Positions 12,101 to 25,613 of a stretch of 64,000 nt of DNA are shown here, in pieces. The DNA comes from Ambrosia x helenae (taxonomy: Eukaryota; Streptophyta; Magnoliopsida; Asterales; Asteraceae), in contig JAUTDX010007387.1 of the NCBI GenBank assembly GCA_030844895.1, forward strand, positions 248,001-312,000, read 5' to 3'. Position 1 is the first letter of the stretch, and the number at the start of each line of letters is the position of its first letter. The translations under genes and the position numbers were made by a program. Under the pieces are notes generated by a model that made no database searches, was not told where the DNA came from, and was given only the letters and a program-made list of their open reading frames with translations.

Positions 12101-15100
12101 GGGTGTACATTAGGCTATAAAATTATTTCCAAGAGTAAGAATTTCCAGCCTTTATAAACTGTTGTTCAGTATTCTTTGACCTACAGCACCTGAATGTCCA
12201 ACGAGACACCCATTTTAGTTTGTTAATACTATAATTAGGCTTCTCCTATAAGGATAGGAGATTCGGGGTCCTGTGACTAACCCAATAAGGGTGTACATTA
12301 GGCTATAAAATTATTTCCAAGAGTAAGAATTTCCAGCCTTTATAAACTGTTGTTCAGTATTCTTTGACCTACAGCACCTGAATGTCCAACGAGACACCCA
12401 TTTTAGTTTGTTAATACTATAATTAGGCTTCTCCTATAAGGATAGGAGATTCGGGGTCCTGTGACTAACCCAATAAGGGTGTACATTAGGCTATAAAATT
12501 ATTTCCAAGAGTAAGAATTTCCAGCCTTTATAAACTGTTGTTCAGTATTCTTTGACCTACAGCACCTGAATGTCCAACGAGACACCCATTTTAGTTTGTT
12601 AATACTATAATTAGGCTTCTCCTATAAGGATAGGAGATTCGGGGTCCTGTGACTAACCCAATAAGGGTGTACATTAGGCTATAAAATTATTTCCAAGAGT
12701 AAGAATTTCCAGCCTTTATAAACTGTTGTTCAGTATTCTTTGACCTACAGCACCTGAATGTCCAACGAGACACCCATTTTAGTTTGTTAATACTATAATT
12801 AGGCTTCTCCTATAAGGATAGGAGATTCGGGGTCCTGTGACTAACCCAATAAGGGTGTACATTAGGCTATAAAATTATTTCCAAGAGTAAGAATTTCCAG
12901 CCTTTATAAACTGTTGTTCAGTATTCTTTGACCTACAGCACCTGAATGTCCAACGAGACACCCATTTTAGTTTGTTAATACTATAATTAGGCTTCTCCTA
13001 TAAGGATAGGAGATTCGGGGTCCTGTGACTAACCCAATAAGGGTGTACATTAGGCTATAAAATTATTTCCAAGAGTAAGAATTTCCAGCCTTTATAAACT
13101 GTTGTTCAGTATTCTTTGACCTACAGCACCTGAATGTCCAACGAGACACCCATTTTAGTTTGTTAATACTATAATTAGGCTTCTCCTATAAGGATAGGAG
13201 ATTCGGGGTCCTGTGACTAACCCAATAAGGGTGTACATTAGGCTATAAAATTATTTCCAAGAGTAAGAATTTCCAGCCTTTATAAACTGTTGTTCAGTAT
13301 TCTTTGACCTACAGCACCTGAATGTCCAACGAGACACCCATTTTAGTTTGTTAATACTATAATTAGGCTTCTCCTATAAGGATAGGAGATTCGGGGTCCT
13401 GTGACTAACCCAATAAGGGTGTACATTAGGCTATAAAATTATTTCCAAGAGTAAGAATTTCCAGCCTTTATAAACTGTTGTTCAGTATTCTTTGACCTAC
13501 AGCACCTGAATGTCCAACGAGACACCCATTTTAGTTTGTTAATACTATAATTAGGCTTCTCCTATAAGGATAGGAGATTCGGGGTCCTGTGACTAACCCA
13601 ATAAGGGTGTACATTAGGCTATAAAATTATTTCCAAGAGTAAGAATTTCCAGCCTTTATAAACTGTTGTTCAGTATTCTTTGACCTACAGCACCTGAATG
13701 TCCAACGAGACACCCATTTTAGTTTGTTAATACTATAATTAGGCTTCTCCTATAAGGATAGGAGATTCGGGGTCCTGTGACTAACCCAATAAGGGTGTAC
13801 ATTAGGCTATAAAATTATTTCCAAGAGTAAGAATTTCCAGCCTTTATAAACTGTTGTTCAGTATTCTTTGACCTACAGCACCTGAATGTCCAACGAGACA
13901 CCCATTTTAGTTTGTTAATACTATAATTAGGCTTCTCCTATAAGGATAGGAGATTCGGGGTCCTGTGACTAACCCAATAAGGGTGTACATTAGGCTATAA
14001 AATTATTTCCAAGAGTAAGAATTTCCAGCCTTTATAAACTGTTGTTCAGTATTCTTTGACCTACAGCACCTGAATGTCCAACGAGACACCCATTTTAGTT
14101 TGTTAATACTATAATTAGGCTTCTCCTATAAGGATAGGAGATTCGGGGTCCTGTGACTAACCCAATAAGGGTGTACATTAGGCTATAAAATTATTTCCAA
14201 GAGTAAGAATTTCCAGCCTTTATAAACTGTTGTTCAGTATTCTTTGACCTACAGCACCTGAATGTCCAACGAGACACCCATTTTAGTTTGTTAATACTAT
14301 AATTAGGCTTCTCCTATAAGGATAGGAGATTCGGGGTCCTGTGACTAACCCAATAAGGGTGTACATTAGGCTATAAAATTATTTCCAAGAGTAAGAATTT
14401 CCAGCCTTTATAAACTGTTGTTCAGTATTCTTTGACCTACAGCACCTGAATGTCCAACGAGACACCCATTTTAGTTTGTTAATACTATAATTAGGCTTCT
14501 CCTATAAGGATAGGAGATTCGGGGTCCTGTGACTAACCCAATAAGGGTGTACATTAGGCTATAAAATTATTTCCAAGAGTAAGAATTTCCAGCCTTTATA
14601 AACTGTTGTTCAGTATTCTTTGACCTACAGCACCTGAATGTCCAACGAGACACCCATTTTAGTTTGTTAATACTATAATTAGGCTTCTCCTATAAGGATA
14701 GGAGATTCGGGGTCCTGTGACTAACCCAATAAGGGTGTACATTAGGCTATAAAATTATTTCCAAGAGTAAGAATTTCCAGCCTTTATAAACTGTTGTTCA
14801 GTATTCTTTGACCTACAGCACCTGAATGTCCAACGAGACACCCATTTTAGTTTGTTAATACTATAATTAGGCTTCTCCTATAAGGATAGGAGATTCGGGG
14901 TCCTGTGACTAACCCAATAAGGGTGTACATTAGGCTATAAAATTATTTCCAAGAGTAAGAATTTCCAGCCTTTATAAACTGTTGTTCAGTATTCTTTGAC
15001 CTACAGCACCTGAATGTCCAACGAGACACCCATTTTAGTTTGTTAATACTATAATTAGGCTTCTCCTATAAGGATAGGAGATTCGGGGTCCTGTGACTAA

Positions 15101-18100
15101 CCCAATAAGGGTGTACATTAGGCTATAAAATTATTTCCAAGAGTAAGAATTTCCAGCCTTTATAAACTGTTGTTCAGTATTCTTTGACCTACAGCACCTG
15201 AATGTCCAACGAGACACCCATTTTAGTTTGTTAATACTATAATTAGGCTTCTCCTATAAGGATAGGAGATTCGGGGTCCTGTGACTAACCCAATAAGGGT
15301 GTACATTAGGCTATAAAATTATTTCCAAGAGTAAGAATTTCCAGCCTTTATAAACTGTTGTTCAGTATTCTTTGACCTACAGCACCTGAATGTCCAACGA
15401 GACACCCATTTTAGTTTGTTAATACTATAATTAGGCTTCTCCTATAAGGATAGGAGATTCGGGGTCCTGTGACTAACCCAATAAGGGTGTACATTAGGCT
15501 ATAAAATTATTTCCAAGAGTAAGAATTTCCAGCCTTTATAAACTGTTGTTCAGTATTCTTTGACCTACAGCACCTGAATGTCCAACGAGACACCCATTTT
15601 AGTTTGTTAATACTATAATTAGGCTTCTCCTATAAGGATAGGAGATTCGGGGTCCTGTGACTAACCCAATAAGGGTGTACATTAGGCTATAAAATTATTT
15701 CCAAGAGTAAGAATTTCCAGCCTTTATAAACTGTTGTTCAGTATTCTTTGACCTACAGCACCTGAATGTCCAACGAGACACCCATTTTAGTTTGTTAATA
15801 CTATAATTAGGCTTCTCCTATAAGGATAGGAGATTCGGGGTCCTGTGACTAACCCAATAAGGGTGTACATTAGGCTATAAAATTATTTCCAAGAGTAAGA
15901 ATTTCCAGCCTTTATAAACTGTTGTTCAGTATTCTTTGACCTACAGCACCTGAATGTCCAACGAGACACCCATTTTAGTTTGTTAATACTATAATTAGGC
16001 TTCTCCTATAAGGATAGGAGATTCGGGGTCCTGTGACTAACCCAATAAGGGTGTACATTAGGCTATAAAATTATTTCCAAGAGTAAGAATTTCCAGCCTT
16101 TATAAACTGTTGTTCAGTATTCTTTGACCTACAGCACCTGAATGTCCAACGAGACACCCATTTTAGTTTGTTAATACTATAATTAGGCTTCTCCTATAAG
16201 GATAGGAGATTCGGGGTCCTGTGACTAACCCAATAAGGGTGTACATTAGGCTATAAAATTATTTCCAAGAGTAAGAATTTCCAGCCTTTATAAACTGTTG
16301 TTCAGTATTCTTTGACCTACAGCACCTGAATGTCCAACGAGACACCCATTTTAGTTTGTTAATACTATAATTAGGCTTCTCCTATAAGGATAGGAGATTC
16401 GGGGTCCTGTGACTAACCCAATAAGGGTGTACATTAGGCTATAAAATTATTTCCAAGAGTAAGAATTTCCAGCCTTTATAAACTGTTGTTCAGTATTCTT
16501 TGACCTACAGCACCTGAATGTCCAACGAGACACCCATTTTAGTTTGTTAATACTATAATTAGGCTTCTCCTATAAGGATAGGAGATTCGGGGTCCTGTGA
16601 CTAACCCAATAAGGGTGTACATTAGGCTATAAAATTATTTCCAAGAGTAAGAATTTCCAGCCTTTATAAACTGTTGTTCAGTATTCTTTGACCTACAGCA
16701 CCTGAATGTCCAACGAGACACCCATTTTAGTTTGTTAATACTATAATTAGGCTTCTCCTATAAGGATAGGAGATTCGGGGTCCTGTGACTAACCCAATAA
16801 GGGTGTACATTAGGCTATAAAATTATTTCCAAGAGTAAGAATTTCCAGCCTTTATAAACTGTTGTTCAGTATTCTTTGACCTACAGCACCTGAATGTCCA
16901 ACGAGACACCCATTTTAGTTTGTTAATACTATAATTAGGCTTCTCCTATAAGGATAGGAGATTCGGGGTCCTGTGACTAACCCAATAAGGGTGTACATTA
17001 GGCTATAAAATTATTTCCAAGAGTAAGAATTTCCAGCCTTTATAAACTGTTGTTCAGTATTCTTTGACCTACAGCACCTGAATGTCCAACGAGACACCCA
17101 TTTTAGTTTGTTAATACTATAATTAGGCTTCTCCTATAAGGATAGGAGATTCGGGGTCCTGTGACTAACCCAATAAGGGTGTACATTAGGCTATAAAATT
17201 ATTTCCAAGAGTAAGAATTTCCAGCCTTTATAAACTGTTGTTCAGTATTCTTTGACCTACAGCACCTGAATGTCCAACGAGACACCCATTTTAGTTTGTT
17301 AATACTATAATTAGGCTTCTCCTATAAGGATAGGAGATTCGGGGTCCTGTGACTAACCCAATAAGGGTGTACATTAGGCTATAAAATTATTTCCAAGAGT
17401 AAGAATTTCCAGCCTTTATAAACTGTTGTTCAGTATTCTTTGACCTACAGCACCTGAATGTCCAACGAGACACCCATTTTAGTTTGTTAATACTATAATT
17501 AGGCTTCTCCTATAAGGATAGGAGATTCGGGGTCCTGTGACTAACCCAATAAGGGTGTACATTAGGCTATAAAATTATTTCCAAGAGTAAGAATTTCCAG
17601 CCTTTATAAACTGTTGTTCAGTATTCTTTGACCTACAGCACCTGAATGTCCAACGAGACACCCATTTTAGTTTGTTAATACTATAATTAGGCTTCTCCTA
17701 TAAGGATAGGAGATTCGGGGTCCTGTGACTAACCCAATAAGGGTGTACATTAGGCTATAAAATTATTTCCAAGAGTAAGAATTTCCAGCCTTTATAAACT
17801 GTTGTTCAGTATTCTTTGACCTACAGCACCTGAATGTCCAACGAGACACCCATTTTAGTTTGTTAATACTATAATTAGGCTTCTCCTATAAGGATAGGAG
17901 ATTCGGGGTCCTGTGACTAACCCAATAAGGGTGTACATTAGGCTATAAAATTATTTCCAAGAGTAAGAATTTCCAGCCTTTATAAACTGTTGTTCAGTAT
18001 TCTTTGACCTACAGCACCTGAATGTCCAACGAGACACCCATTTTAGTTTGTTAATACTATAATTAGGCTTCTCCTATAAGGATAGGAGATTCGGGGTCCT

Positions 18101-21100
18101 GTGACTAACCCAATAAGGGTGTACATTAGGCTATAAAATTATTTCCAAGAGTAAGAATTTCCAGCCTTTATAAACTGTTGTTCAGTATTCTTTGACCTAC
18201 AGCACCTGAATGTCCAACGAGACACCCATTTTAGTTTGTTAATACTATAATTAGGCTTCTCCTATAAGGATAGGAGATTCGGGGTCCTGTGACTAACCCA
18301 ATAAGGGTGTACATTAGGCTATAAAATTATTTCCAAGAGTAAGAATTTCCAGCCTTTATAAACTGTTGTTCAGTATTCTTTGACCTACAGCACCTGAATG
18401 TCCAACGAGACACCCATTTTAGTTTGTTAATACTATAATTAGGCTTCTCCTATAAGGATAGGAGATTCGGGGTCCTGTGACTAACCCAATAAGGGTGTAC
18501 ATTAGGCTATAAAATTATTTCCAAGAGTAAGAATTTCCAGCCTTTATAAACTGTTGTTCAGTATTCTTTGACCTACAGCACCTGAATGTCCAACGAGACA
18601 CCCATTTTAGTTTGTTAATACTATAATTAGGCTTCTCCTATAAGGATAGGAGATTCGGGGTCCTGTGACTAACCCAATAAGGGTGTACATTAGGCTATAA
18701 AATTATTTCCAAGAGTAAGAATTTCCAGCCTTTATAAACTGTTGTTCAGTATTCTTTGACCTACAGCACCTGAATGTCCAACGAGACACCCATTTTAGTT
18801 TGTTAATACTATAATTAGGCTTCTCCTATAAGGATAGGAGATTCGGGGTCCTGTGACTAACCCAATAAGGGTGTACATTAGGCTATAAAATTATTTCCAA
18901 GAGTAAGAATTTCCAGCCTTTATAAACTGTTGTTCAGTATTCTTTGACCTACAGCACCTGAATGTCCAACGAGACACCCATTTTAGTTTGTTAATACTAT
19001 AATTAGGCTTCTCCTATAAGGATAGGAGATTCGGGGTCCTGTGACTAACCCAATAAGGGTGTACATTAGGCTATAAAATTATTTCCAAGAGTAAGAATTT
19101 CCAGCCTTTATAAACTGTTGTTCAGTATTCTTTGACCTACAGCACCTGAATGTCCAACGAGACACCCATTTTAGTTTGTTAATACTATAATTAGGCTTCT
19201 CCTATAAGGATAGGAGATTCGGGGTCCTGTGACTAACCCAATAAGGGTGTACATTAGGCTATAAAATTATTTCCAAGAGTAAGAATTTCCAGCCTTTATA
19301 AACTGTTGTTCAGTATTCTTTGACCTACAGCACCTGAATGTCCAACGAGACACCCATTTTAGTTTGTTAATACTATAATTAGGCTTCTCCTATAAGGATA
19401 GGAGATTCGGGGTCCTGTGACTAACCCAATAAGGGTGTACATTAGGCTATAAAATTATTTCCAAGAGTAAGAATTTCCAGCCTTTATAAACTGTTGTTCA
19501 GTATTCTTTGACCTACAGCACCTGAATGTCCAACGAGACACCCATTTTAGTTTGTTAATACTATAATTAGGCTTCTCCTATAAGGATAGGAGATTCGGGG
19601 TCCTGTGACTAACCCAATAAGGGTGTACATTAGGCTATAAAATTATTTCCAAGAGTAAGAATTTCCAGCCTTTATAAACTGTTGTTCAGTATTCTTTGAC
19701 CTACAGCACCTGAATGTCCAACGAGACACCCATTTTAGTTTGTTAATACTATAATTAGGCTTCTCCTATAAGGATAGGAGATTCGGGGTCCTGTGACTAA
19801 CCCAATAAGGGTGTACATTAGGCTATAAAATTATTTCCAAGAGTAAGAATTTCCAGCCTTTATAAACTGTTGTTCAGTATTCTTTGACCTACAGCACCTG
19901 AATGTCCAACGAGACACCCATTTTAGTTTGTTAATACTATAATTAGGCTTCTCCTATAAGGATAGGAGATTCGGGGTCCTGTGACTAACCCAATAAGGGT
20001 GTACATTAGGCTATAAAATTATTTCCAAGAGTAAGAATTTCCAGCCTTTATAAACTGTTGTTCAGTATTCTTTGACCTACAGCACCTGAATGTCCAACGA
20101 GACACCCATTTTAGTTTGTTAATACTATAATTAGGCTTCTCCTATAAGGATAGGAGATTCGGGGTCCTGTGACTAACCCAATAAGGGTGTACATTAGGCT
20201 ATAAAATTATTTCCAAGAGTAAGAATTTCCAGCCTTTATAAACTGTTGTTCAGTATTCTTTGACCTACAGCACCTGAATGTCCAACGAGACACCCATTTT
20301 AGTTTGTTAATACTATAATTAGGCTTCTCCTATAAGGATAGGAGATTCGGGGTCCTGTGACTAACCCAATAAGGGTGTACATTAGGCTATAAAATTATTT
20401 CCAAGAGTAAGAATTTCCAGCCTTTATAAACTGTTGTTCAGTATTCTTTGACCTACAGCACCTGAATGTCCAACGAGACACCCATTTTAGTTTGTTAATA
20501 CTATAATTAGGCTTCTCCTATAAGGATAGGAGATTCGGGGTCCTGTGACTAACCCAATAAGGGTGTACATTAGGCTATAAAATTATTTCCAAGAGTAAGA
20601 ATTTCCAGCCTTTATAAACTGTTGTTCAGTATTCTTTGACCTACAGCACCTGAATGTCCAACGAGACACCCATTTTAGTTTGTTAATACTATAATTAGGC
20701 TTCTCCTATAAGGATAGGAGATTCGGGGTCCTGTGACTAACCCAATAAGGGTGTACATTAGGCTATAAAATTATTTCCAAGAGTAAGAATTTCCAGCCTT
20801 TATAAACTGTTGTTCAGTATTCTTTGACCTACAGCACCTGAATGTCCAACGAGACACCCATTTTAGTTTGTTAATACTATAATTAGGCTTCTCCTATAAG
20901 GATAGGAGATTCGGGGTCCTGTGACTAACCCAATAAGGGTGTACATTAGGCTATAAAATTATTTCCAAGAGTAAGAATTTCCAGCCTTTATAAACTGTTG
21001 TTCAGTATTCTTTGACCTACAGCACCTGAATGTCCAACGAGACACCCATTTTAGTTTGTTAATACTATAATTAGGCTTCTCCTATAAGGATAGGAGATTC

Positions 21101-24100
21101 GGGGTCCTGTGACTAACCCAATAAGGGTGTACATTAGGCTATAAAATTATTTCCAAGAGTAAGAATTTCCAGCCTTTATAAACTGTTGTTCAGTATTCTT
21201 TGACCTACAGCACCTGAATGTCCAACGAGACACCCATTTTAGTTTGTTAATACTATAATTAGGCTTCTCCTATAAGGATAGGAGATTCGGGGTCCTGTGA
21301 CTAACCCAATAAGGGTGTACATTAGGCTATAAAATTATTTCCAAGAGTAAGAATTTCCAGCCTTTATAAACTGTTGTTCAGTATTCTTTGACCTACAGCA
21401 CCTGAATGTCCAACGAGACACCCATTTTAGTTTGTTAATACTATAATTAGGCTTCTCCTATAAGGATAGGAGATTCGGGGTCCTGTGACTAACCCAATAA
21501 GGGTGTACATTAGGCTATAAAATTATTTCCAAGAGTAAGAATTTCCAGCCTTTATAAACTGTTGTTCAGTATTCTTTGACCTACAGCACCTGAATGTCCA
21601 ACGAGACACCCATTTTAGTTTGTTAATACTATAATTAGGCTTCTCCTATAAGGATAGGAGATTCGGGGTCCTGTGACTAACCCAATAAGGGTGTACATTA
21701 GGCTATAAAATTATTTCCAAGAGTAAGAATTTCCAGCCTTTATAAACTGTTGTTCAGTATTCTTTGACCTACAGCACCTGAATGTCCAACGAGACACCCA
21801 TTTTAGTTTGTTAATACTATAATTAGGCTTCTCCTATAAGGATAGGAGATTCGGGGTCCTGTGACTAACCCAATAAGGGTGTACATTAGGCTATAAAATT
21901 ATTTCCAAGAGTAAGAATTTCCAGCCTTTATAAACTGTTGTTCAGTATTCTTTGACCTACAGCACCTGAATGTCCAACGAGACACCCATTTTAGTTTGTT
22001 AATACTATAATTAGGCTTCTCCTATAAGGATAGGAGATTCGGGGTCCTGTGACTAACCCAATAAGGGTGTACATTAGGCTATAAAATTATTTCCAAGAGT
22101 AAGAATTTCCAGCCTTTATAAACTGTTGTTCAGTATTCTTTGACCTACAGCACCTGAATGTCCAACGAGACACCCATTTTAGTTTGTTAATACTATAATT
22201 AGGCTTCTCCTATAAGGATAGGAGATTCGGGGTCCTGTGACTAACCCAATAAGGGTGTACATTAGGCTATAAAATTATTTCCAAGAGTAAGAATTTCCAG
22301 CCTTTATAAACTGTTGTTCAGTATTCTTTGACCTACAGCACCTGAATGTCCAACGAGACACCCATTTTAGTTTGTTAATACTATAATTAGGCTTCTCCTA
22401 TAAGGATAGGAGATTCGGGGTCCTGTGACTAACCCAATAAGGGTGTACATTAGGCTATAAAATTATTTCCAAGAGTAAGAATTTCCAGCCTTTATAAACT
22501 GTTGTTCAGTATTCTTTGACCTACAGCACCTGAATGTCCAACGAGACACCCATTTTAGTTTGTTAATACTATAATTAGGCTTCTCCTATAAGGATAGGAG
22601 ATTCGGGGTCCTGTGACTAACCCAATAAGGGTGTACATTAGGCTATAAAATTATTTCCAAGAGTAAGAATTTCCAGCCTTTATAAACTGTTGTTCAGTAT
22701 TCTTTGACCTACAGCACCTGAATGTCCAACGAGACACCCATTTTAGTTTGTTAATACTATAATTAGGCTTCTCCTATAAGGATAGGAGATTCGGGGTCCT
22801 GTGACTAACCCAATAAGGGTGTACATTAGGCTATAAAATTATTTCCAAGAGTAAGAATTTCCAGCCTTTATAAACTGTTGTTCAGTATTCTTTGACCTAC
22901 AGCACCTGAATGTCCAACGAGACACCCATTTTAGTTTGTTAATACTATAATTAGGCTTCTCCTATAAGGATAGGAGATTCGGGGTCCTGTGACTAACCCA
23001 ATAAGGGTGTACATTAGGCTATAAAATTATTTCCAAGAGTAAGAATTTCCAGCCTTTATAAACTGTTGTTCAGTATTCTTTGACCTACAGCACCTGAATG
23101 TCCAACGAGACACCCATTTTAGTTTGTTAATACTATAATTAGGCTTCTCCTATAAGGATAGGAGATTCGGGGTCCTGTGACTAACCCAATAAGGGTGTAC
23201 ATTAGGCTATAAAATTATTTCCAAGAGTAAGAATTTCCAGCCTTTATAAACTGTTGTTCAGTATTCTTTGACCTACAGCACCTGAATGTCCAACGAGACA
23301 CCCATTTTAGTTTGTTAATACTATAATTAGGCTTCTCCTATAAGGATAGGAGATTCGGGGTCCTGTGACTAACCCAATAAGGGTGTACATTAGGCTATAA
23401 AATTATTTCCAAGAGTAAGAATTTCCAGCCTTTATAAACTGTTGTTCAGTATTCTTTGACCTACAGCACCTGAATGTCCAACGAGACACCCATTTTAGTT
23501 TGTTAATACTATAATTAGGCTTCTCCTATAAGGATAGGAGATTCGGGGTCCTGTGACTAACCCAATAAGGGTGTACATTAGGCTATAAAATTATTTCCAA
23601 GAGTAAGAATTTCCAGCCTTTATAAACTGTTGTTCAGTATTCTTTGACCTACAGCACCTGAATGTCCAACGAGACACCCATTTTAGTTTGTTAATACTAT
23701 AATTAGGCTTCTCCTATAAGGATAGGAGATTCGGGGTCCTGTGACTAACCCAATAAGGGTGTACATTAGGCTATAAAATTATTTCCAAGAGTAAGAATTT
23801 CCAGCCTTTATAAACTGTTGTTCAGTATTCTTTGACCTACAGCACCTGAATGTCCAACGAGACACCCATTTTAGTTTGTTAATACTATAATTAGGCTTCT
23901 CCTATAAGGATAGGAGATTCGGGGTCCTGTGACTAACCCAATAAGGGTGTACATTAGGCTATAAAATTATTTCCAAGAGTAAGAATTTCCAGCCTTTATA
24001 AACTGTTGTTCAGTATTCTTTGACCTACAGCACCTGAATGTCCAACGAGACACCCATTTTAGTTTGTTAATACTATAATTAGGCTTCTCCTATAAGGATA

Positions 24101-25613
24101 GGAGATTCGGGGTCCTGTGACTAACCCAATAAGGGTGTACATTAGGCTATAAAATTATTTCCAAGAGTAAGAATTTCCAGCCTTTATAAACTGTTGTTCA
24201 GTATTCTTTGACCTACAGCACCTGAATGTCCAACGAGACACCCATTTTAGTTTGTTAATACTATAATTAGGCTTCTCCTATAAGGATAGGAGATTCGGGG
24301 TCCTGTGACTAACCCAATAAGGGTGTACATTAGGCTATAAAATTATTTCCAAGAGTAAGAATTTCCAGCCTTTATAAACTGTTGTTCAGTATTCTTTGAC
24401 CTACAGCACCTGAATGTCCAACGAGACACCCATTTTAGTTTGTTAATACTATAATTAGGCTTCTCCTATAAGGATAGGAGATTCGGGGTCCTGTGACTAA
24501 CCCAATAAGGGTGTACATTAGGCTATAAAATTATTTCCAAGAGTAAGAATTTCCAGCCTTTATAAACTGTTGTTCAGTATTCTTTGACCTACAGCACCTG
24601 AATGTCCAACGAGACACCCATTTTAGTTTGTTAATACTATAATTAGGCTTCTCCTATAAGGATAGGAGATTCGGGGTCCTGTGACTAACCCAATAAGGGT
24701 GTACATTAGGCTATAAAATTATTTCCAAGAGTAAGAATTTCCAGCCTTTATAAACTGTTGTTCAGTATTCTTTGACCTACAGCACCTGAATGTCCAACGA
24801 GACACCCATTTTAGTTTGTTAATACTATAATTAGGCTTCTCCTATAAGGATAGGAGATTCGGGGTCCTGTGACTAACCCAATAAGGGTGTACATTAGGCT
24901 ATAAAATTATTTCCAAGAGTAAGAATTTCCAGCCTTTATAAACTGTTGTTCAGTATTCTTTGACCTACAGCACCTGAATGTCCAACGAGACACCCATTTT
25001 AGTTTGTTAATACTATAATTAGGCTTCTCCTATAAGGATAGGAGATTCGGGGTCCTGTGACTAACCCAATAAGGGTGTACATTAGGCTATAAAATTATTT
25101 CCAAGAGTAAGAATTTCCAGCCTTTATAAACTGTTGTTCAGTATTCTTTGACCTACAGCACCTGAATGTCCAACGAGACACCCATTTTAGTTTGTTAATA
25201 CTATAATTAGGCTTCTCCTATAAGGATAGGAGATTCGGGGTCCTGTGACTAACCCAATAAGGGTGTACATTAGGCTATAAAATTATTTCCAAGAGTAAGA
25301 ATTTCCAGCCTTTATAAACTGTTGTTCAGTATTCTTTGACCTACAGCACCTGAATGTCCAACGAGACACCCATTTTAGTTTGTTAATACTATAATTAGGC
25401 TTCTCCTATAAGGATAGGAGATTCGGGGTCCTGTGACTAACCCAATAAGGGTGTACATTAGGCTATAAAATTATTTCCAAGAGTAAGAATTTCCAGCCTT
25501 TATAAACTGTTGTTCAGTATTCTTTGACCTACAGCACCTGAATGTCCAACGAGACACCCATTTTAGTTTGTTAATACTATAATTAGGCTTCTCCTATAAG
25601 GATAGGAGATTCG

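Larger units (their letters stand above)
1..25613 (+). repeat. Homogeneous 188-bp satellite array, forward orientation, 136 identical copies
   Basis: A unit of exactly 188 bp repeats head to tail without interruption. Fifteen units make 2820 bp, and the sequence returns to the same phase at 2821, 5641, 8461, 11281, 14101, 16921, 19741, 22561 and 25381, so there is no net indel in this stretch, and by eye I see no substitution. The unit is about 37% G+C. Frames shift at every unit boundary because 188 is not divisible by three, and all frames contain stops, so nothing codes. The length is close to a nucleosome repeat, as in many centromeric satellites (a known class property; a centromeric location here is inference). 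Perfect identity over 136 units means either very recent amplification or homogenisation, or a consensus propagated by the assembler. I do not recognise the family. The first difference is a lost G in a GGGG run near 25614. Confidence 0.98.

Noticed and set aside
1..25613. CRISPR array
   Set aside because: The repeats are directly adjacent with no unique spacers, and the unit is 188 bp, far longer than CRISPR repeats. No cas genes are present.
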